From Bradyrhizobium betae (GTDB taxonomy: Bacteria; Pseudomonadota; Alphaproteobacteria; Rhizobiales; Xanthobacteraceae): 64,000 nt of DNA. The stretch spans positions 682,001 through 746,000 of the forward strand of contig NZ_CP044543.1 in the NCBI RefSeq assembly GCF_008932115.1, read 5' to 3'. Made by a program: the position numbers and the translations under genes. The notes below the pieces were generated by a model. That model searched no databases. It saw nothing but the letters and a program-made list of their open reading frames with translations, and had not been told where the DNA came from. Below, piece after piece: positions 34,507-42,898 of the stretch (positions within the stretch are counted from its first letter, which is position 1; every line of letters starts with the position of its first letter).

Positions 34507-35481
34507 ATGAAACATAAACTGGGTTATCTGGCGCTGCCGCTGCTGATGGCGGCCGCGTTCACGACGCAAGCCCGCGCTGACGGCGAGACCATCGCCGTCT
34601 TCACCAAGAACCAGACCAACCCGTTCTTCCAGACGGTGCGGGTCGGCGCCGACAACATGGCGAAGGTGCTGAACGCCAAGACGCTGCAATACATCCCAAC
34701 CAAGCCGGACTCGATCCCCGAGCAGCTCAGCCAGATCGAGGACGTGGTGGTAAAGAAGCCGAGCGCGATCGTCTTCACGCCGGTCGACTACAAGGCGATG
34801 GTGCCGGGCGTCGAGAAGATCAACGAAGCCAAGATCCCCGTCGTCAACATCACCGACCGCTCTGCCGGCGGCAAATTCCTCTCCTTCGTCGGCGCCGACG
34901 ATTACAGCCTCGGGCTGGAGACCGCGCGCTTCCTGCTCAAGACGCTGGGTGGCAAGGGCAACATCGTCATCATCGAGGGCGTCAAGGGCTCGCTGACCAA
35001 TGTCGACCGCGTCCGCGGTTTCAACGACGCGCTGAAGGAAAACGCCGGTGCCAAGCTGCTGGCCTCGCAGCCCGGCAACTACCAGCGGCTGCAGGCGCTC
35101 CAGGTGATGGAGAATTTGATGCAGTCGAACTCGCAGATCGACGGCGTGCTCGCTGCCAACGACGCCATGGCGGTCGGCGCGATCGAGGCGCTCGACGGCG
35201 CCAACCGCAAGGCGCAGGTGATCGGCATCAACGGCACCAAGGAGGCGATCGACGCGATCAAATCCGGCAAGCTGCTTGCCAGCGGCGACTACAACGGATT
35301 CGCGCAGGGCTGCCTCGGCACCATGATGGCGATCCGCTCCTTGCGCGGCCAGCCTGTCATCAGCGAGATCGTGCTGAAGCCGACCGTCATCACCAAGGAC
35401 AACTACCAGCCGTTCGACGTGCCGCTGGAGCAGCGGACCTGCCCGACCTTCGAGGACGCCGGCAAGCTCGGCGGCAAATAA
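34507..35481 (+). CDS. Periplasmic sugar-type ABC binding protein
   Basis: A 324-residue solute receptor of the RbsB/peripla_BP_4 family. Signal peptide MKHKLGYLALPLLMAAAFTTQARA is cleaved at about residue 24. The mature protein has IAVFTKNQTNPFFQTVRVGA, KKPSAIVFTPVDYKAM, VVNITDRSAGG, and VIIEGVKGSLTNVDRVRGF, typical of the ribose-binding fold. The loop after IDGVLAANDAMAVGAIEAL is the hinge region. AGGGATGGAGG-like spacing upstream gives a good ribosome site. It is the fourth gene of the transport unit. Confidence 0.92.
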   Translation: MKHKLGYLALPLLMAAAFTTQARADGETIAVFTKNQTNPFFQTVRVGADNMAKVLNAKTLQYIPTKPDSIPEQLSQIEDVVVKKPSAIVFTPVDYKAMVPGVEKINEAKIPVVNITDRSAGGKFLSFVGADDYSLGLETARFLLKTLGGKGNIVIIEGVKGSLTNVDRVRGFNDALKENAGAKLLASQPGNYQRLQALQVMENLMQSNSQIDGVLAANDAMAVGAIEALDGANRKAQVIGINGTKEAIDAIKSGKLLASGDYNGFAQGCLGTMMAIRSLRGQPVISEIVLKPTVITKDNYQPFDVPLEQRTCPTFEDAGKLGGK

Positions 35482-35502
35482 GCCACCTCATCACTCGAGC
35501 AC

Positions 35503-35526
35503 GGATGGCCGCCTCGGCGGCCGTCC
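35503..35526. promoter_or_regulatory. Intercistronic hairpin between binding-protein and YciI genes
   Basis: GGATGGCCGCC pairs with GGCGGCCGTCC across a very short loop. It follows the binding-protein stop by about 21 bases and has no T-tract. It may stabilise the upstream mRNA, as often seen after binding-protein genes, or attenuate YciI expression. Confidence 0.5.
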
Positions 35527-35557
35527 CAAGAAAACGAAGACATCAACGGAGACCACC

Positions 35558-35845
35558 ATGCTGTTCGCCATTCACGCCCTCGACCGCGCCGGCGCGCTGC
35601 CGACCCGGCTCGCCAACTACGACGCGCACAAGGCCTTCCTGAGCGACACCTCGCGCTTCGGCGTCAAGATCGTGATGTCGGGACCGCTGGTCTCCGACGA
35701 TGGCGCGACCATGATCGGGAGCCTGTTCCTGATCGAAGCGCCCGGCCGCAGCGAAGTCGAAGCCTTCAATCGCGCCGATCCCTTTGCGGCAGCGGGCATC
35801 TGGGAAAAAGTCACGATCACGGGCTTCCTGCGCCGCCAGGGTTGA
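35558..35845 (+). CDS. YciI-family protein
   Basis: A 95-residue ferredoxin-like-fold protein. It opens LFAIHALDRAGALPTRLANYDAHKAFL with the family's conserved His-Asp pair area, and has IGSLFLIEAPGRSEVEAFNRADPFAAAGIWEKV. YciI proteins are small enzymes of uncertain chemistry; one relative is a dehydrochlorinase in chloro-hydroquinone metabolism. That link fits the ring-cleavage operon, of which this is the last gene. The ATG at 35558 has GGAGA upstream. Confidence 0.9.
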   Translation: MLFAIHALDRAGALPTRLANYDAHKAFLSDTSRFGVKIVMSGPLVSDDGATMIGSLFLIEAPGRSEVEAFNRADPFAAAGIWEKVTITGFLRRQG

Positions 35846-35868
35846 GGGCCGGCTCAAGCCAGGACGCG

Positions 35869-35952
35869 AAAACAACCCCATGCACAGTAGAACGAGGTTG
35901 TTTTGACTTGCGAATTTTCGCTGCGCGCGGACTTTGACACGTCGGGCAAAAC
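35869..35952 (+). repeat. Dispersed repeat, copy 3 (two-part)
   Basis: Begins ACAACCCCATGCACAGTAG and ends TTTGACACGTCGGGCAAAAC, with 43 bases between. It is the same pair of blocks as at 827-1010 in the opposite orientation. It occupies the first part of the 416-base gap 35846-36261. The rest of the gap has no gene and should hold the acyl-CoA ligase promoter. Confidence 0.8.
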
Positions 35953-36261
35953 AGGGGCATATTGGCACCATCGCCAGATTGCGGCTCCGGCGCTCTCATC
36001 CAGACCCAGGCCCCTACAAACGTCAGCGTCGCTGACCGCGTCGGCGCGTATATGCATTCACTAGCGGCTGTTTGCATATCACCCCTTCCGCGTTGGTGAC
36101 AGCTCACCAGCCGGTCAACGCAAGTCAGACTCTTCCATATCACCCAAGCTTTTGATGCGCGGCGAGGATTGCGTCGCGCCAACAATGCGCGGTGCTTGAC
36201 AAGCCGTGTTCAGCGGAGGGAAGCGCATGCCGTTAATCGTGGCCTCGCGTTGCAGGTTCCC

Positions 36262-38004
36262 ATGACAAGCGAGCGTCGCGATTGGCCGGCGGTCTCGCTC
36301 GACGAAGCCACCTGCATCCTCACGGGCCCCGGCGCGCCGTTCGAGATGGAGACGATCCAGATCGCGGGGCGTCCTGTCCGGATCTACAAGAAAGCCCATC
36401 GCGATCTTCGCGCAATCTTCGAGGCCAGCAAGGCGTGGGGCGACCGCACCTTCATCGTCTTCGAGAACGAGCGCCTCACTTTTCACGAGCACTATCGCGC
36501 AGCGTCAGCACTGGCGTGGCGACTGGCGGACGATTACGGCGTGAAGAAGGGTGACCGCGTCGCCATTGCGATGCGGAATTTTCCGGAGTGGCCGCTGGCG
36601 TTCTGGGCGGCGACCATCATCGGCGCGGTAGCGGTGCCGCTCAATGCCTGGGGAACCGGCGATGATCTGGCCTATGGCCTGCGCGATTCCGGCGCATGCG
36701 TCGCCATCGTCGACGGCGAGCGTCTGGCGCGTCTCAAATCGCTCGCTCCTGGCGATCACGGCGCCGCGCTCATCGCGGTGCGCGCTACGCCGGAGACCCT
36801 GGGCGACGCGACCGCGCTAGAGGATCTGATCGGCCCACGATCGAATTACCCCGCCTTGCCGGACCGGCCGCCGCCCGACCGGGACATCCAGCCGGACGAC
36901 GACGCAACCATCCTGTACACGTCAGGCACCACCGGCCGCTCCAAGGGAGCGCTGGGAACGCATCGCAACATCATGTGCAACCTCGTGAACATCACGTTCT
37001 CGGGGGCCCGCGCGGCGATCCGGCGCGGCGATCCCCTGCCCGCGCCGCCGGACGCGCAGAAGGCGGTCCTGCTCCCGGTGCCGTTCTTTCATGTCACCGG
37101 GTGCCACTCGATCATGATCCCGGCATTGGCGAACGGCGCGAAGATCGTGCTCATGTACAAGTGGAATGCGGAAGCGGCCCTCGAACTGATCGAGCGCGAG
37201 CGTGTCAACGGCATGTCCGGCGTGCCGTCCATGACGTGGCAATTGCTGGAAACGCCGGACTTCCGGCGCCGGGACGTTTCAAGCCTGGAAGGGCTTTCCT
37301 ACGGCGGCGCCGCCGCGTCGCCGGAACTGACCCGGAAGGTCGCTGCGCTGTTCCCGGGCAAGTTCGGGGGCACGGGCTATGGCGCCACCGAAACGTCCTC
37401 GGTCTCGACGTCGAACGGGGCCGAGGATTATCTGGCGCGGCCGGACTCGGTCGGGCCGGCCGTTCCCGGCTGCGACCTGCGCGTCATCGACGATGCTGGA
37501 AACACGCTGCCAACAGGCACGATCGGCGAGCTCGAGATCTACGGCGGCAACGTCGTGAAGGGCTACTGGAACAATCCGCAGGCGACTGCGGCCGCCTTTC
37601 GCGACGGCTGGTACCGGACCGGCGACATCGTCCGGATGGACGCAGACGGCTTTGTCTACCTGCTCGATCGCGCCAAGGACATGCTGATCCGCGGCGGCGA
37701 GAACATCTACTGCGTCGAAATCGAGGACGCCCTGCTCGCTCATCCCGATATCTTCGAAGCCGCCATCGTCGGCATCCCCGATCGCGTGCTCGGTGAACTC
37801 GTCGGGGCCGTCGTGCGCGCAAAGGCCGGATCGCGCCTCACGCCAGAACAGGTGATCGAGCACCTGCGCCCAAGGCTCGCGATTTTCAAGCTGCCGGTCC
37901 ACGTCGACATCCGCTTCGAGGAGCTGCCACGCACCGCGAGCGGCAAGATCGTCAAGCGACAGCTCCGCGAAGAACTCGCAGCGAAGGCAAGTGCACCCGG
38001 ATGA
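36262..38004 (+). CDS. Acyl-CoA synthetase / AMP-dependent ligase
   Basis: A 580-residue cytosolic adenylate-forming enzyme that activates a carboxylic acid with ATP and CoA. The ATP loop is TILYTSGTTGRSKGALGTH at about 215. GGTGYGATETSS gives motif A5, GWYRTGDIV motif A7/A8, RGGENIYCVEIED the hinge, and PRTASGKIVKRQL the C-terminal catalytic Lys motif. The substrate pocket is not diagnostic (fatty or aromatic acid). The ATG at 36262 follows an AGG-type site; an in-frame extension to 36169 is not conserved. It is followed after 34 bases by a Liv-type binding protein, suggesting a linked uptake-activation pair. Confidence 0.9.
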   Translation: MTSERRDWPAVSLDEATCILTGPGAPFEMETIQIAGRPVRIYKKAHRDLRAIFEASKAWGDRTFIVFENERLTFHEHYRAASALAWRLADDYGVKKGDRVAIAMRNFPEWPLAFWAATIIGAVAVPLNAWGTGDDLAYGLRDSGACVAIVDGERLARLKSLAPGDHGAALIAVRATPETLGDATALEDLIGPRSNYPALPDRPPPDRDIQPDDDATILYTSGTTGRSKGALGTHRNIMCNLVNITFSGARAAIRRGDPLPAPPDAQKAVLLPVPFFHVTGCHSIMIPALANGAKIVLMYKWNAEAALELIERERVNGMSGVPSMTWQLLETPDFRRRDVSSLEGLSYGGAAASPELTRKVAALFPGKFGGTGYGATETSSVSTSNGAEDYLARPDSVGPAVPGCDLRVIDDAGNTLPTGTIGELEIYGGNVVKGYWNNPQATAAAFRDGWYRTGDIVRMDADGFVYLLDRAKDMLIRGGENIYCVEIEDALLAHPDIFEAAIVGIPDRVLGELVGAVVRAKAGSRLTPEQVIEHLRPRLAIFKLPVHVDIRFEELPRTASGKIVKRQLREELAAKASAPG

Positions 38005-38038
38005 GGGTAAGAAAACAAAACATAATCGGGAGGATGAA

Positions 38039-39247
38039 ATGAAGAAACATCTGTCGGCCATGGCGGTCTTATCGGCCGGGCTCTTCTTCGTGACAGGCGC
38101 AACGGCAGCCGAGAAGAAATACGACGAAGGCGCCTCGGATACCGAGGTCAAGCTCGGCCAGACCATGCCTTATAGCGGCCCGCTGTCGATCCACGGCATC
38201 CAGGGCCGCACCGAGGTCGCCTATTTCAGAATGCTCAACGAGGAGAAGGGCGGCATCAACGGCCGCAAGATCAATCTGCTCTCGCTCGACGACGCCTTTT
38301 CGCCGCCCAAGACCGTCGAACAGACCCGCAAGCTGGTCGAGAGCGACGGCGTGCTCGCGCTGTTCGGATCGTCCGGGACCGCGGCGCAATCCTCCGTGCA
38401 GAAATACCTCAACAACAAGGGCGTACCGCAGCTGCTGGTCTCGACCGGCGCGAACAAGTGGAACCAGCCAAAGGCGTTCAAATGGTCGACGCCCGCGTTC
38501 CATCTCTACGGCACCGAGGGCGAGATCCTCGCAAAGTACCTGCTCTCCGTGAAGCCGGACGCGAAGGTCGCGATCCTCATGCAGAACGACGATTTCGGCC
38601 GCGACTACGTCTCCGGGTTCAAGAAGGGCCTCGGCGACAAGGCCTCCACCATGATCGTCAAGGAGGTCACCTACGAGCTGACCGATCCCACGATGGATTC
38701 CCCGGTCGCGCAGCTCAAATCATCCGGCGCCGACGTGTTCTTCAACGTCTCGCTCGGCAAGGCCGCGTCGCAATCGATGAAGAAGGCCTTCGAGCTCGAC
38801 TGGAAGCCGTTGCAATTGGTGGTGAGCCCGTCGGTCGGCCGGCAGTTCCTGGAGGCCGCCGGCTTCGACTCCGTCACCGGCATCATCGCGGCTACCCCTT
38901 ACAAGCAGGTGTCCAGCCCCAAATGGGCCGAAGACCCCGACGTCGTCGCCTATCAGGCGTTCATGAAGAAGTATCTCCCCAACGAAGACCCCAAGAACGA
39001 GATCGGTTTCGCCGTCTATTCGTTCGCCTACATCATGGGGAAGATCATCGAGGCCTGCGGAGACAACCTCACACGGGAAAACCTGCTGTACCAGGCCACC
39101 CATCTGAACAACGTTCCGGCACCCTCGCTGCTGCCCGGCACCACCTACAGCACGACGCCGGACAATTACGTCCCGTTCAAGCGGCTGGTCGTGCAGAAAT
39201 TCGACGGTAACGACTGGATCCAGGTCACGGCCGTGACGGTCGAGTAG
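38039..39247 (+). CDS. Branched-chain-amino-acid-type ABC binding protein (LivK-like)
   Basis: A 402-residue periplasmic receptor of the peripla_BP_6 family. The signal peptide MKKHLSAMAVLSAGLFFVTG ends near ATAA. The mature part has VKLGQTMPYSGPLSIHGIQGR, GGINGRKINLLSLDDAFSPP and GVPQLLVSTGANKWNQPKAF. GGGAGGA directly upstream supports the ATG at 38039 over the frame start at 37991. No Liv permeases or ATPases follow; next comes decayed DNA. Relatives in this subgroup often bind aromatic or dicarboxylic acids, which fits the adjacent acyl-CoA ligase. Confidence 0.9.
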   Translation: MKKHLSAMAVLSAGLFFVTGATAAEKKYDEGASDTEVKLGQTMPYSGPLSIHGIQGRTEVAYFRMLNEEKGGINGRKINLLSLDDAFSPPKTVEQTRKLVESDGVLALFGSSGTAAQSSVQKYLNNKGVPQLLVSTGANKWNQPKAFKWSTPAFHLYGTEGEILAKYLLSVKPDAKVAILMQNDDFGRDYVSGFKKGLGDKASTMIVKEVTYELTDPTMDSPVAQLKSSGADVFFNVSLGKAASQSMKKAFELDWKPLQLVVSPSVGRQFLEAAGFDSVTGIIAATPYKQVSSPKWAEDPDVVAYQAFMKKYLPNEDPKNEIGFAVYSFAYIMGKIIEACGDNLTRENLLYQATHLNNVPAPSLLPGTTYSTTPDNYVPFKRLVVQKFDGNDWIQVTAVTVE

Positions 39248-39271
39248 CGATGCACCAAACGGCGACGGCTA

Positions 39272-39690
39272 TCAGGCCGTCGCCGGCACACCGTCTTCGA
39301 GGTGGCAGGCCACCCACTGCTCGGGTGCGGCCGCGCGCAGCGTCGGCTCCTCAGTCCGGCAGCGATCGAACACGTAGGGGCATCGGGTGTGGAAGCGACA
39401 CCCGCTCGGCGGGTTGATCGGGCTCGGCACGTCCCCCTTGAGGATGATCGGATTGCGCTGAGCGCCGGGCTCCGGTAGCGGCACCGCCGAGAGCAGCGCC
39501 TTGGTGTAGGGGTGCTTGGGCGCGGCAAAGATCTCGAAGCGCGGCGCCACCTCGACGATCTTGCCGAGATACATCACCGCGACGCGGTGGGTCATGTGCT
39601 CGACGATCGCGAAGTCATGGCTGATGAACAGCAGCGCCAAGCCGAACTCGCGCTGGAGATCCTGCAACAGATTGACGATGGCGGCATTCG
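39272..39690 (-). pseudogene. Oligopeptide-type ABC ATPase (DppF/OppF-like), C-terminal remnant
   Basis: About 138 codons: [41 protein letters not shown], then the family's C-terminal [16 protein letters not shown] and the Cys-rich [15 protein letters not shown]. Walker A, the signature and Walker B are missing. The frame upstream of about 39690 is unrelated. It faces another truncated gene at 39735. Confidence 0.85.
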
Positions 39691-39734
39691 TGACCGTCGA
39701 TGCGGAGGGCGCCCGCCGTGCCGCGGCCATCTGC

Positions 39735-40276
39735 GACGCGGCGACTGCGCCGGCTCGCCGACGCTGTCGGCGCGGCTGCTCGATTCCCTCTTCATGTCGC
39801 CTCTGGTGCTGCCGGCGCTGGCTTTTGGTCTGGCTGCGCTGATGCTGTTCTCGCTGGTCGGGATGCAGGTATCGTTACTGACGCTGGTGATCGGCCACAC
39901 GGTCGTTTGCGTACCCTATGTCGTGCGCAACACGGTCGCAGCGCTCGCCCAGCTCGAACCGACCCTGCTGGAGAGTTCCGCGGTGCTGGGCGCGAGCCGG
40001 CTCTACACGTTCCGGCGCATCGTGCTGCCGCTGATCCGGCCGGGCATCATCGCCGGCGCCTTCATCGCCTTCATGTCGTCGTTCGACAACGTGCCGGTCT
40101 CGCTGTTCCTGCGCGATGCCGCGACCGATATGCTGCCGATCCGGATGTGGCAGGACCTCGAGGGCAAGCTCGACGTCACCATTGCCGCGCTATCGAGCGT
40201 GCTGATCATCGCCACCGTTGCGATGGTCGCGGTGATGGAGCGCGTCACCGGCCTGTCGCGGCGGCTGACCAACTGA
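39735..40276 (+). pseudogene. ABC permease (PotC/spermidine type), C-terminal remnant
   Basis: About 180 codons of a permease C-terminal half: [20 protein letters not shown], then the EAA-like loop [22 protein letters not shown] and [17 protein letters not shown]. The N-terminal helices are missing, and the upstream sequence up to the ATPase remnant does not encode them. No convincing start codon and Shine-Dalgarno are present. Confidence 0.8.
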
Positions 40277-40612
40277 TCAGGCACCGCGGAACAGCGAATA
40301 GCCCCAGCGCGTGAATTTCAGCGGCAGATGAAAATGCTCGTCGACATGCTTGATGCGGAAGCGGAACGGCGTCACCGTGAGAAAGCCGTCGCTGTCCGCA
40401 AAGAACTCGCCGAGATGAAACAGCACCTCATACTCGCCCGCCGTCACACCGGCGCCCTGCGCGACGGGATGATCGAGCACGCCGTTGGCGCCGAGCCGAC
40501 CGTCGGCGATACGCGAGGAGTCCGGATCGATCCGCCAGATTTCGATGCGCAGACCCTGCGCCGGCCGACTGCTGGCCACGTCGACCGCGTGAATGGAAAT
40601 GCCGCCTGCCAT
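40277..40612 (-). CDS. uraH: 5-hydroxyisourate hydrolase (transthyretin-like)
   Basis: A 111-residue cytosolic enzyme of ureide (urate) degradation that hydrolyses 5-hydroxyisourate. The N-terminal ISIHAVDVASSRPAQGLRIEIW carries the catalytic His, and the C-terminal tetrapeptide-like end GYSLFRGA matches the YRGS-type signature. HFHLPLKFTRWGYS precedes it. AGGAGGA lies upstream of the ATG at 40612; the ORF extension to 40654 is not needed. No other urate genes are in the window. Confidence 0.9.
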   Translation of the reverse strand: MAGGISIHAVDVASSRPAQGLRIEIWRIDPDSSRIADGRLGANGVLDHPVAQGAGVTAGEYEVLFHLGEFFADSDGFLTVTPFRFRIKHVDEHFHLPLKFTRWGYSLFRGA

Positions 40613-40641
40613 TGTGCCGTTCCTCCTGAGAGTGCCGCGCC

Positions 40642-41462
40642 ATGGTAGACGCAAACACCGCCGCTCGGCCAGCGCCGCCGTTGCTGCCGGCGCTCGGCGC
40701 GATGACCTGGCTCCAGGCCCTGGTGGCGCTCGCCCTGTTTGCCCCGGGCGTGGTCGCGCCGCGCGCCCATATCGAGGTCTGGCAGCTCTCGATGTTCTCC
40801 TGTGCGGTGTTCGCCGTCGGCATCCCCGCCTCGTTCTGGGGCGGCGGCTTCATCGCGCGGATGGGCTCGATGCGGATCGCAAGCCTGTGCGCGGCGGCCA
40901 TCGTCATCAGCATGGCGCTGGCCTCACTTGGATCGACCGCGGCCCTGCTCGCTGCCGGCCTCTGCCTTGGCCTTGCCTTCGGACCCGAGACGCCGGCGAG
41001 CGCGGCGCTGCTGTCGCGGCTCGTAACCGCGGAGCGGCGCGCCTTCGTGTTCTCGGTGCGCCAGACCGGCAACCAGATCGGCGCTGTCTGCGGCTCGCTG
41101 GTTCTGCCAGCGATCGCCATCTGGCTGGGACCTGCCTGGTGCTACGCGGCCGTCGGCGCCTGCGCGCTCGTCGCGATCGGGCTGTTCGAGCACCTGCGGC
41201 CGGCCTATGCCGGCAAGTCCGTCCCGCTTCCGCAACTCGATCTCCGCGCGCGGCTGGCACTGGTCACCGCCGACCGGCGCATCGCGATGCTGGCGCTGGC
41301 CTCGATGCCGTTCAGCGCGATGCAGGTGTCGCTCAACACCGTCTTTGTCATGCTCGGCACGCGCGAGCTCGGCCTTGGCCATATCGAGGCCGGCATGGCG
41401 CTCGCCTGCGCGTAGGCCGGCGGCCTCGTTGGCCGGCTCGGCTGGGGCTATGGCAGGGCGTA
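40642..41462 (+). pseudogene. MFS transporter, truncated with internal amber
   Basis: An N-terminal approximately 257-residue MFS half (WLQALVALALFAPGVVAPRA, MGSMRIASLCAAAIVISMAL, ETPASAALLSRLVTAERRAF, SVRQTGNQIGAVCGSLVLPA). It ends at TAG 41413-41415, exactly where a Gln codon is expected (ALACA-stop-AGGLVGRLGWGYG). The frame then continues 15 codons to a second stop at 41460. The remaining six helices are missing; the PepSY gene begins directly after. It is therefore a double lesion. It may originally have paired with the hydroxyisourate hydrolase gene, which starts 29 bases away. Confidence 0.85.
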
Positions 41463-41464
41463 GA

Positions 41465-42886
41465 TCAGGCCGCAAGAGTTGACCGCAACCGCCGCCAGCC
41501 GATGACGATGCCGGTGATGGAGAACACCAGCCCGAGCGCACAGAGCCCGACGATCAGGACATCGCGCAAACGCGGATGCGCGAGCAGGACCGGAACATCG
41601 AGCGTGTGCAGCGCGCTGCAGAACCAGCGATAGGCCCGCCGCGACGCATCGAGCCTCTGCAGCACGCGGCCGTCGGCCCCGTCGATATCGAACCAGAGGT
41701 CGCCGCAACGAGAACGATAGACCGGTGCACCCGCAACGATGGACTGCGCGGGATAGGCATCATCACCGGCAAGACTGGAGGGTGCGCCGCAGCCGTCCGC
41801 GACGCGCGACATCAAGCTTCCGACTTCCAGCGCGCCGAGGGAGTCGGGCTCTCCGTCGTCGGGACCGATCAGAACCTGCTTGTCGAGACCAACCCGCTCG
41901 CGTCGATGGAGTTTGCCGTTGAAGGCAAACCATTCGAGCTCGCCGGCCGCTGACGATATCGGCGTCCGATCAAGCGACGCGGCCGTCGTCCAATCCGGAG
42001 AGACTTCGATCACGCCCGCCTCGGCCGGGGTCAACTCCCCGCGCGAGAACAGCCGGCCGTGATCCATCGAGAGCCAGCCGCTGAATATCCAGGTCAGCAC
42101 GAAAGCCGTCGCGACGAGGCCGATGACGTGATGCAGGGCGTGCCAACCGCGATAGGGCGAGAACAATCGCCGACCGCGAAGCCTGAGCCGCGCGAGCCCG
42201 AGCGCCGCGCCCAGCACTGCCGCAATCAAGGCCAGCAGCGATAGCGTCCAGACCACCCTGTCCCACAGCGCCCAATTGCTTCGCAGCACCGTCGGATAGA
42301 TCCAGTGCAGCACACTGCCGGCCCAATTCCAGCCGCGCTCGCTCCGCGTCGTATCCAGGACGACCTCGCCGGTCAGCGATGAAACATAGACCTCCGTGCC
42401 GGCGGCATCGCCGAGGGCGACGCGGAACAGGGGCCGGTGGCGATCAAAGCCATTCGGCACGCTCCATTGATCGTAATCCGCGCGCGCGAGGATCGCGGCG
42501 CCGATGACATCGAGTCCGCGGCGTCGAGCGTCCTCCCGCGCGATGGCGAGTGCGACATCGGACGACATCACCGACGCCTCGGCTCCATCCAGGGCACGAA
42601 CCGCGTGAACACGCGACGGTCCCGAAACGATATAGACCGGTCCATCGCTCCGCCGGATCAGGCGAACCCGCCTGGCATCCGCGATCCCGCTGGCGACCAC
42701 GGCGTCATGGGCCGACATGGTCACCTGCGCGCCACCCACCGGTGCCAGTCCGGCAAATCGTTCCGCTTCCGTCAGCGACGGAAACGGAACGAAGTGCATC
42801 ACGATTCCGGTCGCGAACCACATCGCGAACAGCAGGCAGAACGCGATGCCGAGCCAGCGGTGCAGCAGGACGATCGCGCCCATCAT
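41465..42886 (-). CDS. PepSY-associated transmembrane protein
   Basis: A 473-residue inner-membrane protein. The N-terminal helix VLLHRWLGIAFCLLFAMWFATG has the family RWLG and HFV pattern, and the central block has GLARLRLRGRRLFSPYRGWHALHHVIGL and a WIFSGWLSMDHGRLFSR segment. Two further helices follow, and a C-terminal helix near LRDVLIVGLCALGLVFSITG. PepSY membrane proteins next to TonB receptors are thought to act in metal or siderophore reduction and release. It lies 12 bases downstream of the TonB receptor and shares its riboswitch. Start at 42886 or 42883 (two ATGs). Confidence 0.85.
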   Translation of the reverse strand: MMGAIVLLHRWLGIAFCLLFAMWFATGIVMHFVPFPSLTEAERFAGLAPVGGAQVTMSAHDAVVASGIADARRVRLIRRSDGPVYIVSGPSRVHAVRALDGAEASVMSSDVALAIAREDARRRGLDVIGAAILARADYDQWSVPNGFDRHRPLFRVALGDAAGTEVYVSSLTGEVVLDTTRSERGWNWAGSVLHWIYPTVLRSNWALWDRVVWTLSLLALIAAVLGAALGLARLRLRGRRLFSPYRGWHALHHVIGLVATAFVLTWIFSGWLSMDHGRLFSRGELTPAEAGVIEVSPDWTTAASLDRTPISSAAGELEWFAFNGKLHRRERVGLDKQVLIGPDDGEPDSLGALEVGSLMSRVADGCGAPSSLAGDDAYPAQSIVAGAPVYRSRCGDLWFDIDGADGRVLQRLDASRRAYRWFCSALHTLDVPVLLAHPRLRDVLIVGLCALGLVFSITGIVIGWRRLRSTLAA

Positions 42887-42898
42887 GTGGTCAGCGTC

